From assembly GCF_021117295.1 (NCBI RefSeq), contig NZ_CP088247.1, forward strand, positions 2,309,001-2,373,000: a stretch of DNA of 64,000 bases, given 5' to 3'. The stretch is from Methylorubrum sp. B1-46 (GTDB taxonomy: Bacteria; Pseudomonadota; Alphaproteobacteria; Rhizobiales; Beijerinckiaceae). Shown here piece by piece: positions 20,583 through 29,254 of the stretch (its first letter is position 1; every line of letters begins with the position of its first letter). The translations under genes and the position numbers were made by a program. The notes below the pieces were generated by a model. That model did not search any database and was not told the origin of the DNA. It saw nothing but the letters and a program-made list of their open reading frames with translations.

Positions 20583-21359
20583 CTACAGCGAGAATCGGTC
20601 CACCTCCTCCAGCAGCCGGACGAAGGTGCGCGCCCCGTGGTCGAGCGCGGCCTCGCCGGCCTCGGCCGTGCCGAGTCGGGCGTCGCCCAGGGCGCCGGCG
20701 GGGTGAAGGTCTTCCGTCTTCCAGGCGAATGCCGCCGGGCGCCCCGCGCGCAGGAGCGAGAAATCACGGGCCATCGCCACCGTGCGGGGCTCGAAATGCG
20801 CGATGCGGTCCCGCCGCACGAGGTCGGGCCGCAGCGCGAACATCAGCGCGGTTTCGAGGCCGCCGGCATGGATGCCGTGGCGGATCTCGTCTTCCGGAAA
20901 CAGCCCCTCAGGCAGGCCGAGGCGGCTCCACGAGGTCGTCACCGCGACCATGCCGAAGCGCCCGCGCAGCGCGCCCGCTACGAGGTCGATGAGTGCGCTG
21001 TTGCCGCCATGCGAGGAGACGATCACGAGCTTCCCGCAGCCCGACCGGTGCAGGCTGGCGCCGATCTCGGTCCAGGCGGCAAGCGCGGTCGCGGCGGTCA
21101 GGGACAGGGTGCCGGGAAAGGAATCGTGCTCGTCCGACTTGCCGATCGCCTGCACCGGCAGGAGCAGCACGTCGAGCGCCTCCGGTACCAGCCGCGCCAC
21201 CCGCTGCAGATACCCTTCCGCGATCATCGTGTCGGTGCCGAGCGGCAGGTGCGGCCCATGCTGCTCCACCGCGGCGACCGGAAGCACGGCGATGGATCGG
21301 CCCATGTCGCGGGCGCGGATCTCCGCCGTCGTAAGATCGAGCCAGGATCGCGCCGGCAT
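20583..21359 (-). CDS. Creatininase-family amidohydrolase
   Basis: 258 residues. Metal-binding motifs of the creatininase family are present: VEQHGPHLPLGTD (Glu, His, Asp ligands, about 33-45), SSHGGNSALI and HAGGLETALM (His and Glu ligands). The fold includes creatinine amidohydrolase, formamide hydrolases of riboflavin metabolism and the MftE peptidase, so the substrate cannot be fixed. No mycofactocin genes are nearby. The ATG at 21359 has GGAG 9 bases upstream and is preferred over ATG 21389. Confidence 0.87.
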   Translation of the reverse strand: MPARSWLDLTTAEIRARDMGRSIAVLPVAAVEQHGPHLPLGTDTMIAEGYLQRVARLVPEALDVLLLPVQAIGKSDEHDSFPGTLSLTAATALAAWTEIGASLHRSGCGKLVIVSSHGGNSALIDLVAGALRGRFGMVAVTTSWSRLGLPEGLFPEDEIRHGIHAGGLETALMFALRPDLVRRDRIAHFEPRTVAMARDFSLLRAGRPAAFAWKTEDLHPAGALGDARLGTAEAGEAALDHGARTFVRLLEEVDRFSL

Positions 21360-21555
21360 GCTGGCATCTCCGTTGTTGCGAGTGGACATGCCGGATCGCG
21401 GACGCCGTCCGCAGGCATTCTGAGACCGTTCCGGCTTTGATGGAGCGGAAACCGTATCAACCGCTCGTTAGTCAAGATGGCTCAAGGGTTGCCGGATTGT
21501 CCTGATTGCATTGCCGAAGCCCGTGAATACTCTTCCTCCGAACCGGTCCGCTGCG

Positions 21556-22497
21556 ATGTCGTCCATGCTGGGCGCGACGGAGGACGACTCGGCCGAGGCG
21601 ATCCGCCGGGAACTGACTCATCTGCGAGAGATGCTGGAGCAGAACTCGGATTGGATCTGGGAGGTGGATGCGCAGGGGCGCTACACCTACGCCTCGCGCC
21701 AATGCGTCGCCCTGCTCGGTCGCGAGCCGGAGGAAGTGGTGGGACGCACACCCTTCGACTTCATGCCCCCCGACGAAGCCGAGCGGGTCGGGCGAATCTT
21801 CGCCGCCATTGCCGCCGAGCGCCGGCCTTTCGCCCAGCTTCTCAACCGCAACCTGCGCAAGGACGGCAGCCTCGTGGTGCTGGAGACGAGCGGCGTGCCG
21901 CTGCTCGGCCCTGACGGTGCGTTGCGCGGCTACCGCGGCATCGATCGGGACGTCACCGAGCGAGAGGCGGCGAACGAGCGGCTGCGCCACATCGCCCGGC
22001 ACGACGACCTTACGGGCCTGCCGAACCGGATGTATTTGCGCGAGCATCTCGCCGGGCGGCTGGCCGCCGGGCAGCGACCGGGCGTGATCAGCCTCGATCT
22101 CGACGGCTTCAAACCGGTCAACGATCGCCTCGGCCATGCCGCGGGCGACCGGGTCCTGACGGAGATCGGCCGCCGGCTCGGCGAGATGGCGGCCGCGCAC
22201 GGCCTGTTCGCGGCACGCCCCGGAGGCGATGAATTCGTCGTGATCGTCCCGGACGGCGCGACCGCTTCATCCGGGCCGCCTCGTGGGACCCTTCGTGAGA
22301 TCCTCGGGCAGGCCATTGCCGCCCCCATTGTCCTCGACGCCGGAACGGTGCGGGTGAGCGCCAGCCTCGGCCTCGCCCACGCGGATGGTCCGAACGACAC
22401 GGTCGAAGCCCTGCTGGCAAGGGCCGACCGTGCCCTCTACGAGGCCAAGGAAGCGGCGAAGGAGGCCGCGCGGCGCGCCGGCCTCAGCGGCGGCTGA
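21556..22497 (+). CDS. PAS-GGDEF diguanylate cyclase
   Basis: 313 residues. One PAS/PAC sensor domain (about 20-145: NSDWIWEVDAQGRYTYAS, VVGRTPFDFM, GYRGIDRDVTERE) is followed by a GGDEF domain (HDDLTGLPNR, ISLDLDGFKPVNDRLGHAAGD, GGDEF at 223-227). The active site is intact, so it should make c-di-GMP. There are no membrane helices and no EAL domain. A TTG at 21511 in frame would extend it by 15 residues; ATG 21556 is chosen because the PAS helix begins soon after. It ends just before the convergent CsbD-like gene (overlap of stops at 22484-22497). Confidence 0.92.
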   Translation: MSSMLGATEDDSAEAIRRELTHLREMLEQNSDWIWEVDAQGRYTYASRQCVALLGREPEEVVGRTPFDFMPPDEAERVGRIFAAIAAERRPFAQLLNRNLRKDGSLVVLETSGVPLLGPDGALRGYRGIDRDVTEREAANERLRHIARHDDLTGLPNRMYLREHLAGRLAAGQRPGVISLDLDGFKPVNDRLGHAAGDRVLTEIGRRLGEMAAAHGLFAARPGGDEFVVIVPDGATASSGPPRGTLREILGQAIAAPIVLDAGTVRVSASLGLAHADGPNDTVEALLARADRALYEAKEAAKEAARRAGLSGG

Positions 22498-22897
22498 GGA
22501 GCCAGCCGAGACCGAAGGCCGCCGCAGCGACCAGGGCCAGCGTCGTGCCACGATTCGCGTCGGCCCGCATGGCGAGTTCGCGGCCGCGCTGACGCGCCTC
22601 GTGCCGGAGGTGGCGCCCTCGGCCGCGGGCCTCCTCGTGCAGTTGGCGCCCGCGCTCCAGGGTCTCATCGCGAAGATGCCGACCGCGGGAGACGGCCTCG
22701 TCGGCGAGGCGGTAGCCATCCTCGTAGAGATCCTCGGCCCGGTCGCGGGTCCGGCCATAGGCCGCCTGCGCCACACCCGCGACCTGCTCGTAGGCGCCTT
22801 CGACCTGCGGGCGGGCGCGGCCCGCCACGGCGCCGAGCGCGGTGCGGCCACGACCCTTGAGGTTGCGCAGTCCGCCCTCGAACTGGTCCCTGTTCAT
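22484..22897 (-). CDS. CsbD-like stress protein with C-terminal membrane anchor
   Basis: 137 residues. The N-terminus MNRDQFEGGLRNLKGRGRTALG is CsbD-like. A long charged helix rich in Arg/Glu (about 45-110, with RGRHLRDE/RGRQLHEE/RGRHLRHE repeats) follows, and a single C-terminal hydrophobic helix ALVAAAAFGLGWLLSRR matches the DUF883/ElaB anchor (GxxxG-type glycine spacing). It is probably an inner-membrane-attached general stress protein. The ribosome site GAGGAAA is 9 bases before ATG 22897. It follows the smaller CsbD gene on the same strand, separated by a terminator-like hairpin. Confidence 0.8.
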   Translation of the reverse strand: MNRDQFEGGLRNLKGRGRTALGAVAGRARPQVEGAYEQVAGVAQAAYGRTRDRAEDLYEDGYRLADEAVSRGRHLRDETLERGRQLHEEARGRGRHLRHEARQRGRELAMRADANRGTTLALVAAAAFGLGWLLSRR

Positions 22898-22961
22898 GAT
22901 GAATTTCCTCTGATCAAATGGGTTGTGCCAAGCCGCTCGCGGCCGTCGACCGAAATGAAGA

Positions 22962-22985
22962 AGCCGCACCCGGTCGGGTGCGGCT
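22962..22985 (-). terminator. Hairpin between the two CsbD-type genes
   Basis: Perfect 10-bp arms AGCCGCACCC and GGGTGCGGCT with a 4-base loop, followed on the minus strand by a T-rich stretch (TCTTCATTTC). It would end or attenuate transcription from the small csbD-type gene at 23029-23232. Confidence 0.7.
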
Positions 22986-23028
22986 CCGGCCGTCGGATCC
23001 TGCTGGGAAAGGCCGGCGCAGGCGGCTC

Positions 23029-23232
23029 TTAGAGCTTGCTCTTCACCGCATCGGCGGCGTTCTTCACGCCTTCCTTGGCCTCGCCAACGGTGCGCTGGGT
23101 CTTGCCCTCGACTTCCTGCGCCTTGCCCTCGGCCTGCAGCTTCTCGTTGCCGGTCAGGTTGCCGACGCCCTGCTTCACGTTGCCGGCGACCTCGTTGGCG
23201 GCGCCCTTGATCTTGTCGGTCGTGCTGCTCAT
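23029..23232 (-). CDS. CsbD family stress-response protein
   Basis: 67 residues with the complete CsbD pattern: DKIKGAANEVAGNVKQGVG, then LTGNEKLQAEGKAQEVEGK and an amphipathic Lys/Ala-rich C-terminus. These small hydrophilic proteins accumulate under general stress or in stationary phase; in Rhizobiales they are usually under the EcfG sigma factor (known of the family; I did not locate an EcfG promoter here). The ribosome site GGAGAG is 7 bases before the ATG. Confidence 0.92.
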   Translation of the reverse strand: MSSTTDKIKGAANEVAGNVKQGVGNLTGNEKLQAEGKAQEVEGKTQRTVGEAKEGVKNAADAVKSKL

Positions 23233-23381
23233 CGCGTCTCTCCGTTCGTTGGTTTAGCGCCGTCTCGCGGCGCTCTCGGCAAGCTGAACGGATCCCCCCG
23301 GCGCTTGGTTCCACTCCTATGATAAGGCGTGCCGCCCCGCACACGCCCCACAAAATGCATTCATTCTGCGGGAACGTTCAA

Positions 23382-23410
23382 AAAATATCTGCGCAACGGC
23401 CAAATATTTT
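23382..23410. promoter_or_regulatory. AT-rich inverted repeat upstream of the oxalate operon
   Basis: AAAATAT (23382-23388) and ATATTTT (23404-23410) form an inverted repeat with a 15-base spacer in the 290-base region before the antiporter gene. It is the most distinctive sequence there and a candidate operator; the binding protein is unknown. Confidence 0.35.
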
Positions 23411-23525
23411 CCTGTCAGCGCTCGGGTCACGAGGGGTTACGTATGCGGTATCCAAAATTCCACTACGGGTAAGCCGGGCAGCCGTCCCGGTCCGCCAAAA
23501 GAAAAGTCGAGATCAGGGACGCTCC

Positions 23526-24836
23526 ATGGCCGTTCAAGCCGCCGATCCATTGCCCTCTACCGGTGCCTATTCGACATCACGTGCCGACACGCCCTTCGGT
23601 GGGCGCTGGGGACAGCTCATCCTCGGTGTGCTGTGCATGTCGATGATCGCCAACTTGCAGTATGGCTGGACGCTGTTCGTCAATCCGATCAACGACAAGT
23701 ACGGGTGGGGCAAGCCGGCGATCCAGGTCGCTTTCACGATCTTCGTGCTGACCGAGACCTGGCTCGTTCCGATCGAGGGCTGGTTCGTCGACAAGTACGG
23801 CCCGAAGGTCGTCACCCTGTTCGGCGGCGTGCTCTGCGCCGTCGGCTGGGCGATGAACTCGGTCGCGGACTCGCTGTGGTTCCTGTATCTGGCCGCCGCC
23901 ATCAGCGGCATCGGTGCGGGCGCGGTCTACGGCACCTGCGTCGGCAACGCCCTTAAGTGGTTCCCCGATCGCCGTGGCCTCGCCGCCGGCCTCACCGCCG
24001 CGGGCTTCGGTGCGGGCTCGGCCCTCACCGTCATCCCGATCGCCGCGATGATCCGCGACAGCGGCTACGAGCAGACCTTCCTCGCCTTCGGCCTCGGCCA
24101 GGGCATCGTGGTCATGGTTGCCGCCCTGCTGCTCTCCTCGCCGAGTGCCGCCTACAAGGAGCGGATGCTCGCCGGCCGCGTCTCCCCCAACGCCACGAGC
24201 CGCCGCCAGTATTCCTCCGCCGAGATGGTGCGCACCCCGGTCTTCTGGCTGATGTACGCGATGTTCGTGATGATGGCCGCGGGCGGCCTGATGGCGACCG
24301 CCTCGCTCGCCCCCATCGCCAAGGACTTCCAGGTCGACTCGATTCCCGTCTCGCTGATGGGCCTGACCCTGCCGGCGCTCACCTTCGCGCTCACCATCGA
24401 CCGGGTGCTCAATGGCGTGACCCGGCCGGTCTTCGGCTGGATCTCCGACCGGATCGGGCGTGAGAACACCATGTTCCTTGCCTTCATGGTCGAGGGCGCG
24501 GGTATCCTGGCGCTCGGCATGTTCGCCCATTCGCCGATGGCCTTCGTGCTGCTCACCGGCCTCGTGTTCTTCGCCTGGGGCGAGATCTACTCGCTGTTCC
24601 CCTCGACCTGCGCCGACACCTACGGCGACAAGAACGCCACCGCCAATGCCGGCCTGCTCTACACCGCCAAGGGCACGGCCTCGCTGATGCTGCCCGCCTT
24701 CCTGGCGATCCAGACCGCGACCGGCTCCTGGCAGAACGTGTTCTACCTCGCCTCCGGGATGGCCTTCGTCGCCGGCTTCCTCGCGCTCTTCGTGCTGAAG
24801 CCGATGCGTGCCCGCTTCGTCGCCCGCAACCAGTGA
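23526..24836 (+). CDS. oxlT: Oxalate/formate antiporter (MFS, OxlT type)
   Basis: 436 residues with twelve predicted membrane helices of the major facilitator superfamily. The strings LQYGWTLFVNPIN (helix 1), FFAWGEIYSLFPSTCADTYGDKNATAN and GLLYTAKGTASL (helix 11, carrying the Lys that corresponds to the essential substrate-binding Lys of Oxalobacter OxlT) identify the oxalate:formate antiporter group. It imports oxalate in exchange for formate across the inner membrane. AGGGA precedes ATG 23526 by 6 bases; the upstream in-frame extension is not membrane-protein-like. It is the first gene of a four-gene operon, 11 bases before the next. Confidence 0.9.
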   Translation: MAVQAADPLPSTGAYSTSRADTPFGGRWGQLILGVLCMSMIANLQYGWTLFVNPINDKYGWGKPAIQVAFTIFVLTETWLVPIEGWFVDKYGPKVVTLFGGVLCAVGWAMNSVADSLWFLYLAAAISGIGAGAVYGTCVGNALKWFPDRRGLAAGLTAAGFGAGSALTVIPIAAMIRDSGYEQTFLAFGLGQGIVVMVAALLLSSPSAAYKERMLAGRVSPNATSRRQYSSAEMVRTPVFWLMYAMFVMMAAGGLMATASLAPIAKDFQVDSIPVSLMGLTLPALTFALTIDRVLNGVTRPVFGWISDRIGRENTMFLAFMVEGAGILALGMFAHSPMAFVLLTGLVFFAWGEIYSLFPSTCADTYGDKNATANAGLLYTAKGTASLMLPAFLAIQTATGSWQNVFYLASGMAFVAGFLALFVLKPMRARFVARNQ

Positions 24837-24847
24837 GGAGCGAGCCC

Positions 24848-25612
24848 GTGACCCGCTGGATCGGCTTCACCCACAACAACGAGTCCGGCTTCGGCCGGCT
24901 CGACGGCGAACGGATCGAGGTTTGCGAGGGCGACCTGTTCGGCGAGAACGGACCGACGGGGCAGGTGCTGGCGCTCGCCGAGGTGAGCGTCGGCCTGCCC
25001 TGCCGTCCCTCGAAGATGATCGCCCTGTGGAACAATTTCGGGGCACTGATGGAGAAGCAGGGCCTGTCCCGGCCCGAGGCGCCGCTGTTCCTGATCAAGC
25101 CCGCCAACACGTTCCGGCCCTCGGGTGCGGTGGTGGCGGTGCCGGAGGCGGCGGGACGGGGGCTCTACGAGGGCGAACTCGGCATCGTGATCGGCAAGAC
25201 CGCTCGCGATGTCACCGAGGACGAGGCCGCCGACCATGTGTTCGGCTTCACCTGCGTGAACGACGTCACCTCTGCCGCGATCCTCAAGGCGGATGCGAGC
25301 TTCACGCAGTGGACCCGCGCCAAGGGCCTCGACGGTTTCGGCCCGTTCGGGCCCGTCATCGCCACCGGGCTCGATCCGGAGGCGCTGACCGTGCGGACCC
25401 TGGTCAATGGGCGCGAGCGGCAGAATTTCCCGATCAGCGATATGCTGATCCCGGTCGCCCGGCTCGTGGCGCAGCTCTCGCAGGGGCTGACACTGGAGCC
25501 GGGCGACGTGATCGCCTGCGGTACCTCGGTCGGGTCGGGGCCGATCCCCAAGGGCGCCACGGTCGAGGTTGTGATCGAGGGTATCGGAACGCTCAGCAAT
25601 CGTTTCGAGTAG
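24848..25612 (+). CDS. Fumarylacetoacetate hydrolase family protein
   Basis: 254 residues. The C-terminal FAH catalytic domain (about 55-250) has the metal-binding acidic set in YEGELGIVIGK plus the later Asp in FTCVNDVTSA, TRAKGLDGFGPFGP, and the end motif PGDVIACGTSVGSGPIP. The family hydrolyses or decarboxylates C-C bonds of oxo-acids or tautomerises them, including oxaloacetate decarboxylases and enol-keto tautomerases. GAGGAG 7 bases ahead of GTG 24848 sets the start and overlaps the antiporter stop. Its place inside an oxalate operon suggests a 2-oxoacid-like or oxalyl-derived substrate, but the exact reaction is not known to me. Confidence 0.85.
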   Translation: MTRWIGFTHNNESGFGRLDGERIEVCEGDLFGENGPTGQVLALAEVSVGLPCRPSKMIALWNNFGALMEKQGLSRPEAPLFLIKPANTFRPSGAVVAVPEAAGRGLYEGELGIVIGKTARDVTEDEAADHVFGFTCVNDVTSAAILKADASFTQWTRAKGLDGFGPFGPVIATGLDPEALTVRTLVNGRERQNFPISDMLIPVARLVAQLSQGLTLEPGDVIACGTSVGSGPIPKGATVEVVIEGIGTLSNRFE

Positions 25613-25730
25613 GCGAAGCTTCAGCAAAAGTGGTCTCCGCAAACGGACGAAAACGGCCGGATCGGCGTTCTAGGAAACGAAGATTCAAGGCTTGGCCGGC
25701 GGAGCGGTAACGGCAGCACGGGTGAGAGAC

Positions 25731-26738
25731 ATGAGCATCGCGATCGTCGGCGCCGGCGCCATCGGCGGATATCTCGGAGTCAGGCTGGCGGAGGCCGGCG
25801 AGGACGTGACCTTCATCGCCCGCTCGAACGCGGACGCGATCAAGTCGGACGGCATGCGCCTGATCGAGGAGGACGGCACCGAGATCCACTCGAAGTCCGT
25901 CAAGGCGACCCGCTCCATGCAGGAGGCGGGCGTGCACGAGGTCGTGCTGCTGACCGTGAAGGCGCATCAGGTCGGCCCCATCGCCGCCGATCTCAAGCAC
26001 CTGATCGGCCCCGACACCGTCGTGGTGACGATGCAGAACGGCATCCCGTGGTGGTACTTCATGGGCGGCCATGGCGGCGAATATGCCGGCACGCGGCTGG
26101 AAAGCGCCGATCCCGGCGGGCTGATCGCCGACCATCTCGATCCGAAGCACGTCATCGGCTCGGTGGTGTATCCGGCGACCGTGCTCACCGATCCCGGCAC
26201 CGTGAAGGTGATCGAGGGCAACCGCTTCGGTTTGGGCGAACTCGACGGCTCGAAGTCGGAGCGGGTGCTAGCCCTCTCCCAGCGGCTGGCCAAGGCGGGC
26301 TTCCGCGCGCCGGTCACCAGCGACATCCGCGCCGAGATCTGGCTCAAGCTGTGGGGCAATCTCAGCTTCAACCCGATCTCCGCGCTGACGCACGCGACGC
26401 TGGAGGACATCTGCCGCTTCCCCGACACGCGGGCGATCGCCGCCGAGATGATGCGCGAGGCGGAAGTGATCGCGAACAAGCTCGGCGTCACCTTCCGCCT
26501 CGGCATCGACAAGCGCATCGCCGGCGCCGAGAAGGTCGGCCCGCACAAGACCTCGATGCTGCAGGACGTCGAGGCTGGCCGCCCGATCGAGCTGGAGGCG
26601 CTCGTCGGCTCGGTGATCGAGCTCGGCCGCCTCACCGGCACGCCGACCCCGCATATCGACACCGTCTTCGCCCTGATGCGGCTCCTGGCTCAGAGCCTGG
26701 AGCGCGCGAACGGCCGCCTCGCGATCCAGGGAGCGTGA
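25731..26738 (+). CDS. panE2: PanE-family reductase, probable oxalyl-CoA reductase
   Basis: 335 residues of the ketopantoate reductase/ApbA fold. The N-terminal Rossmann domain has GAGAIGGYLG (NADPH binding) and VKAHQ; the C-terminal helical domain has the catalytic-Lys-type segment EIWLKLWGNLSFNPISALT and the HKTSMLQDVEAGRPIELEALVG motif. In M. extorquens AM1 a gene named panE2 was reported to encode the reductase that turns oxalyl-CoA into glyoxylate for assimilation. The co-occurrence here with an OxlT-type antiporter and an oxalyl-CoA-ligase-type gene supports the same role, though sequence alone cannot exclude a ketopantoate reductase. It ends 2 bases before the ligase ATG. Confidence 0.82.
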   Translation: MSIAIVGAGAIGGYLGVRLAEAGEDVTFIARSNADAIKSDGMRLIEEDGTEIHSKSVKATRSMQEAGVHEVVLLTVKAHQVGPIAADLKHLIGPDTVVVTMQNGIPWWYFMGGHGGEYAGTRLESADPGGLIADHLDPKHVIGSVVYPATVLTDPGTVKVIEGNRFGLGELDGSKSERVLALSQRLAKAGFRAPVTSDIRAEIWLKLWGNLSFNPISALTHATLEDICRFPDTRAIAAEMMREAEVIANKLGVTFRLGIDKRIAGAEKVGPHKTSMLQDVEAGRPIELEALVGSVIELGRLTGTPTPHIDTVFALMRLLAQSLERANGRLAIQGA

Positions 26739-26740
26739 CG

Positions 26741-28321
26741 ATGCTCCTGCCCGAGACTTCCGCCCTTCCCCCCACCGACTCCAAGGAGGCCAGCGTGGCC
26801 GCGACGACTCTTCACGAGCTGATCCAGGCCGGCGCCGATGCGGCCCCCGCCCTGTCGAGCCCCGGCGGCGTGCCGCTGACGTTCCAGGCGCTGCGCGCGC
26901 TGACCGAGCGGACGGTCGCTGACCTCAACGCCCGCGGCATCGGCCGCGGCGATCGGGTGGCGATCGTGCTGCCGAACGGCCCGGAGATGGCCGCCGCCTT
27001 CATCGCGGTGGCTGCCGGCACCACCTCGGCCCCGCTCAACCCGAGCTACAAGGCCGACGAATTCGAGTTCTACATGAGCGACCTCGGCGCCAAGCTGCTG
27101 CTGGTGGCCGAAGGCTCGGACTCGCCCGCGGTCGCCGTCGCGGAGAAGCTCGGCGTGGCGGTGGCCCGCCTGCGGCCGACCCCGGAGGAGGGCGCGGGCA
27201 GCTTCACGCTGCACTTCGCCGATGACAGCGCTGCACCGGCCGAGAAGGGCGGACCGGCGAGCTCGGACGAGATCGCGCTGGTGCTGCACACCTCCGGCAC
27301 CACCTCGCGGCCGAAGATCGTGCCGCTGACCCAGGGCAATGTCTGTGCCTCGGCCCGCAACATCCGCACCGCGCTCGCCTTCACGGCGGAGGATCGCGGC
27401 CTCAACATCATGCCGCTGTTCCACATCCACGGCCTGATCGCCGGCATCCTCGCCCCGCTCTCGGTGGGCGGGCAGGTCTCCTGCACGCCGGGCTTCAATG
27501 CGCTGAAGTTCTTCGGCTGGATGGATGAGGTGAACCCCACTTGGTACACCGGCGTGCCGACCATGCATCAGGCGATCCTGGGCCGGGCCGCGCGCAACAA
27601 AGAGATCATCGCGCGCAACCCGCTGCGCTTCATCCGCTCCTCGTCCTCCTCCCTGCCGCCGCAGGTGATGAAGGAGCTGGAAGAGACCTTCGGCGCTCCC
27701 GTCATCGAGGCCTACGGCATGACGGAGGCCGCGCACCAGATGGCCTCGAACCCGCTGCCGCCCAAGCCCCACTATGCGGGCTCGGTCGGCCTCGCGGCCG
27801 GCCCCGAAATCGCGGTGGTCGATATCGACGGCGAGCCGCTGCCCGCGGGCGAGACCGGCGAGATCGTCATCCGTGGCGACAACGTGATGAAGGGCTACGA
27901 GAACAACGAGAAGGCCAATGCCGAGGCCTTCACCCGGCAGGGTTGGTTCCGCACCGGCGACCAGGGCGTCCTGTCGCCCGAGGGCTACCTCTCGATCACC
28001 GGGCGGCTGAAGGAGATCATCAACCGCGGCGGCGAGAAGATCTCGCCGCGCGAGGTGGACGAGGTCCTGATGGACCACCCGGCGGTGTCGCAATGCGTCA
28101 CCTTCGCGGTGCCGCACGACAAGCTCGGCGAGGATGTCGCCGCCGCGATCGTGCTGCGCGAGGATGCCGAGGCGGTGGAGAAGGAGATTCGCGCCTTCGC
28201 CTCCGAGCGTCTGGCCGCCTTCAAGGTGCCGGCCAAGATCCTGATCCTCGACGAGATCCCCAAGGGCGCGACCGGCAAGCTCCAGCGCATCGGTCTGGCG
28301 CAGAAGCTCGGGCTGGCCTGA
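26741..28321 (+). CDS. Oxalate-CoA ligase (AMP-forming)
   Basis: 526 residues of the acyl-CoA synthetase family. The A3 motif LHTSGTTSRPK, EAYGMTEAAHQM, GWFRTGDQG, GRLKEIINRGGEKISPREVDE and the catalytic Lys in PKGATGKLQR are intact; the sequence resembles Pcs60/AAE3-type oxalyl-CoA synthetases. It activates oxalate for decarboxylation or for reduction by the upstream reductase. Two starts are credible: ATG 26741, 2 bases after the upstream stop with AGGGAG 7 bases ahead, or GTG 26795 with a perfect AAGGAGG 5 bases ahead, giving 508 residues. The first 18 residues are not conserved-looking, so the GTG may be the true start. Last gene before the terminator at 28418. Confidence 0.88.
   Translation: MLLPETSALPPTDSKEASVAATTLHELIQAGADAAPALSSPGGVPLTFQALRALTERTVADLNARGIGRGDRVAIVLPNGPEMAAAFIAVAAGTTSAPLNPSYKADEFEFYMSDLGAKLLLVAEGSDSPAVAVAEKLGVAVARLRPTPEEGAGSFTLHFADDSAAPAEKGGPASSDEIALVLHTSGTTSRPKIVPLTQGNVCASARNIRTALAFTAEDRGLNIMPLFHIHGLIAGILAPLSVGGQVSCTPGFNALKFFGWMDEVNPTWYTGVPTMHQAILGRAARNKEIIARNPLRFIRSSSSSLPPQVMKELEETFGAPVIEAYGMTEAAHQMASNPLPPKPHYAGSVGLAAGPEIAVVDIDGEPLPAGETGEIVIRGDNVMKGYENNEKANAEAFTRQGWFRTGDQGVLSPEGYLSITGRLKEIINRGGEKISPREVDEVLMDHPAVSQCVTFAVPHDKLGEDVAAAIVLREDAEAVEKEIRAFASERLAAFKVPAKILILDEIPKGATGKLQRIGLAQKLGLA
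26783..26789 (+). promoter_or_regulatory. Internal ribosome binding site before GTG 26795
   Basis: AAGGAGG, fully complementary to the 16S 3' end, lies 5 bases before an in-frame GTG inside the annotated oxalate-CoA ligase ORF. It argues that translation starts, or also starts, at 26795. Confidence 0.6.
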
Positions 28322-28417
28322 GGTTTTTCGCGGTCCGGCCATCCCTACGATCGCCGGATCGCTCCTGCTTTCGGTGCGGGGCTGCTTTCTCTGCAACCGC
28401 ACCGCCAGGATACGACT

Positions 28418-28456
28418 GAGGGCCCGCAGGCGGCGACCTGCGGGCCCTCTTGTTGG
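28418..28456 (+). terminator. Terminator of the oxalate operon
   Basis: 13-bp perfect arms GAGGGCCCGCAGG (28418-28430) and CCTGCGGGCCCTC (28437-28449), 6-base loop, then TTGTTGG. It sits about 100 bases after the ligase stop. Confidence 0.85.
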
Positions 28457-28530
28457 GCTAACGTCAGATGGATCGTCCGAAGACGCTCGCGGCACGAGGG
28501 TTCGGACGAACACCAACGAGCAATCGGCTC

Positions 28531-28570
28531 AAACAAAGGGCGGCGCTGCGAGCGCCGCCCTTTGTTTTTC
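28531..28570. terminator. Bidirectional terminator
   Basis: 17-bp perfect arms, 28531-28547 and 28551-28567, around loop GCG. The plus side runs into TTTGTTTTT. On the minus strand it lies just after the stop of the 93-residue gene at 28590-28871, so it can serve that gene while insulating it from the oxalate operon. Confidence 0.85.
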
Positions 28571-28589
28571 GGGATCGCTCCGGAAAGAC

Positions 28590-28871
28590 TCAGTTCCGCG
28601 CGGCCATCATGTCGTGGGACAGCACGGTGAGCTTGCCGATCAGGCTGGCCACGTCGCCGTGGGCGCAGGACCATTGTGTGCCGATGGCGCTGCCGTCGTT
28701 CGACACGGAGACCACCGCGACCGAGCGCAGCTTGCCCTCGCGGGCGAGCTTGAGCTGATCTTGGAGCACCTCGATGATCGAGGCGACGTTCTCGTCGGCA
28801 ACCGCCTCGGTGGCAGCCGCGGGGAAGGGAACCACGGTGGCGTCGTTGAGGGCGCGTTCGAACTTGGACAT
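28590..28871 (-). CDS. Hypothetical protein, small alpha/beta
   Basis: 93 residues, soluble. It begins MSKFERALNDATVVPFP and has an amphipathic helix (ASIIEVLQDQLKLAREG) followed by alternating strands (LRSVAVVSVSNDGSAIGTQWSC) and a C-terminal helix. No family recognised by name. Its ATG directly abuts the stop codon of the upstream gene at 28872 (TGAATG), so they are coupled. It ends just before a strong terminator. Confidence 0.7.
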   Translation of the reverse strand: MSKFERALNDATVVPFPAAATEAVADENVASIIEVLQDQLKLAREGKLRSVAVVSVSNDGSAIGTQWSCAHGDVASLIGKLTVLSHDMMAARN

Positions 28872-29099
28872 TCAGGCAACTCGACGATGCTTGAGGGAGG
28901 TGCGGCCGAGAGGTCCGGCCTGGAGACGATCCACGAGAAAGGCGAGGCGATCGGGCAGGGCGCCGTCCTTGTCGACGGAGAGGCGCTTGCCGATGGCAGA
29001 GGCGACCCCCTTGGTCACCCGACTGACGGTGGGCCGCTCGAGGCGGGACACCGTCTGCAGTCGGTCCGTTCGGTTCGGGTCGGCGCTCGGATCAGCCAT
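28872..29099 (-). CDS. Hypothetical basic protein
   Basis: 75 residues from ATG 29099, chosen because GAGGAA lies 4 bases upstream; an ATG at 29126 in frame is less well placed. Basic and helical (SRVTKGVASAIGKRLSVDKDG), without a recognisable family. It is the first gene of a two-gene unit with the downstream 93-residue protein. Confidence 0.55.
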   Translation of the reverse strand: MADPSADPNRTDRLQTVSRLERPTVSRVTKGVASAIGKRLSVDKDGALPDRLAFLVDRLQAGPLGRTSLKHRRVA

Positions 29100-29254
29100 C
29101 GCTTCCTCGCTCTCGGACGATTGCACGAGGTTGATCCTGCGCGCCGCATCGCGTCATGAAAATGGCACCGGACCGGTCACGCTTGCGCATTTCCGTGGCT
29201 GTGGCTTGGAAGCGACAGTCGCTCAAGCCATAGCCTCGTTGATCCGGTTTCGGC

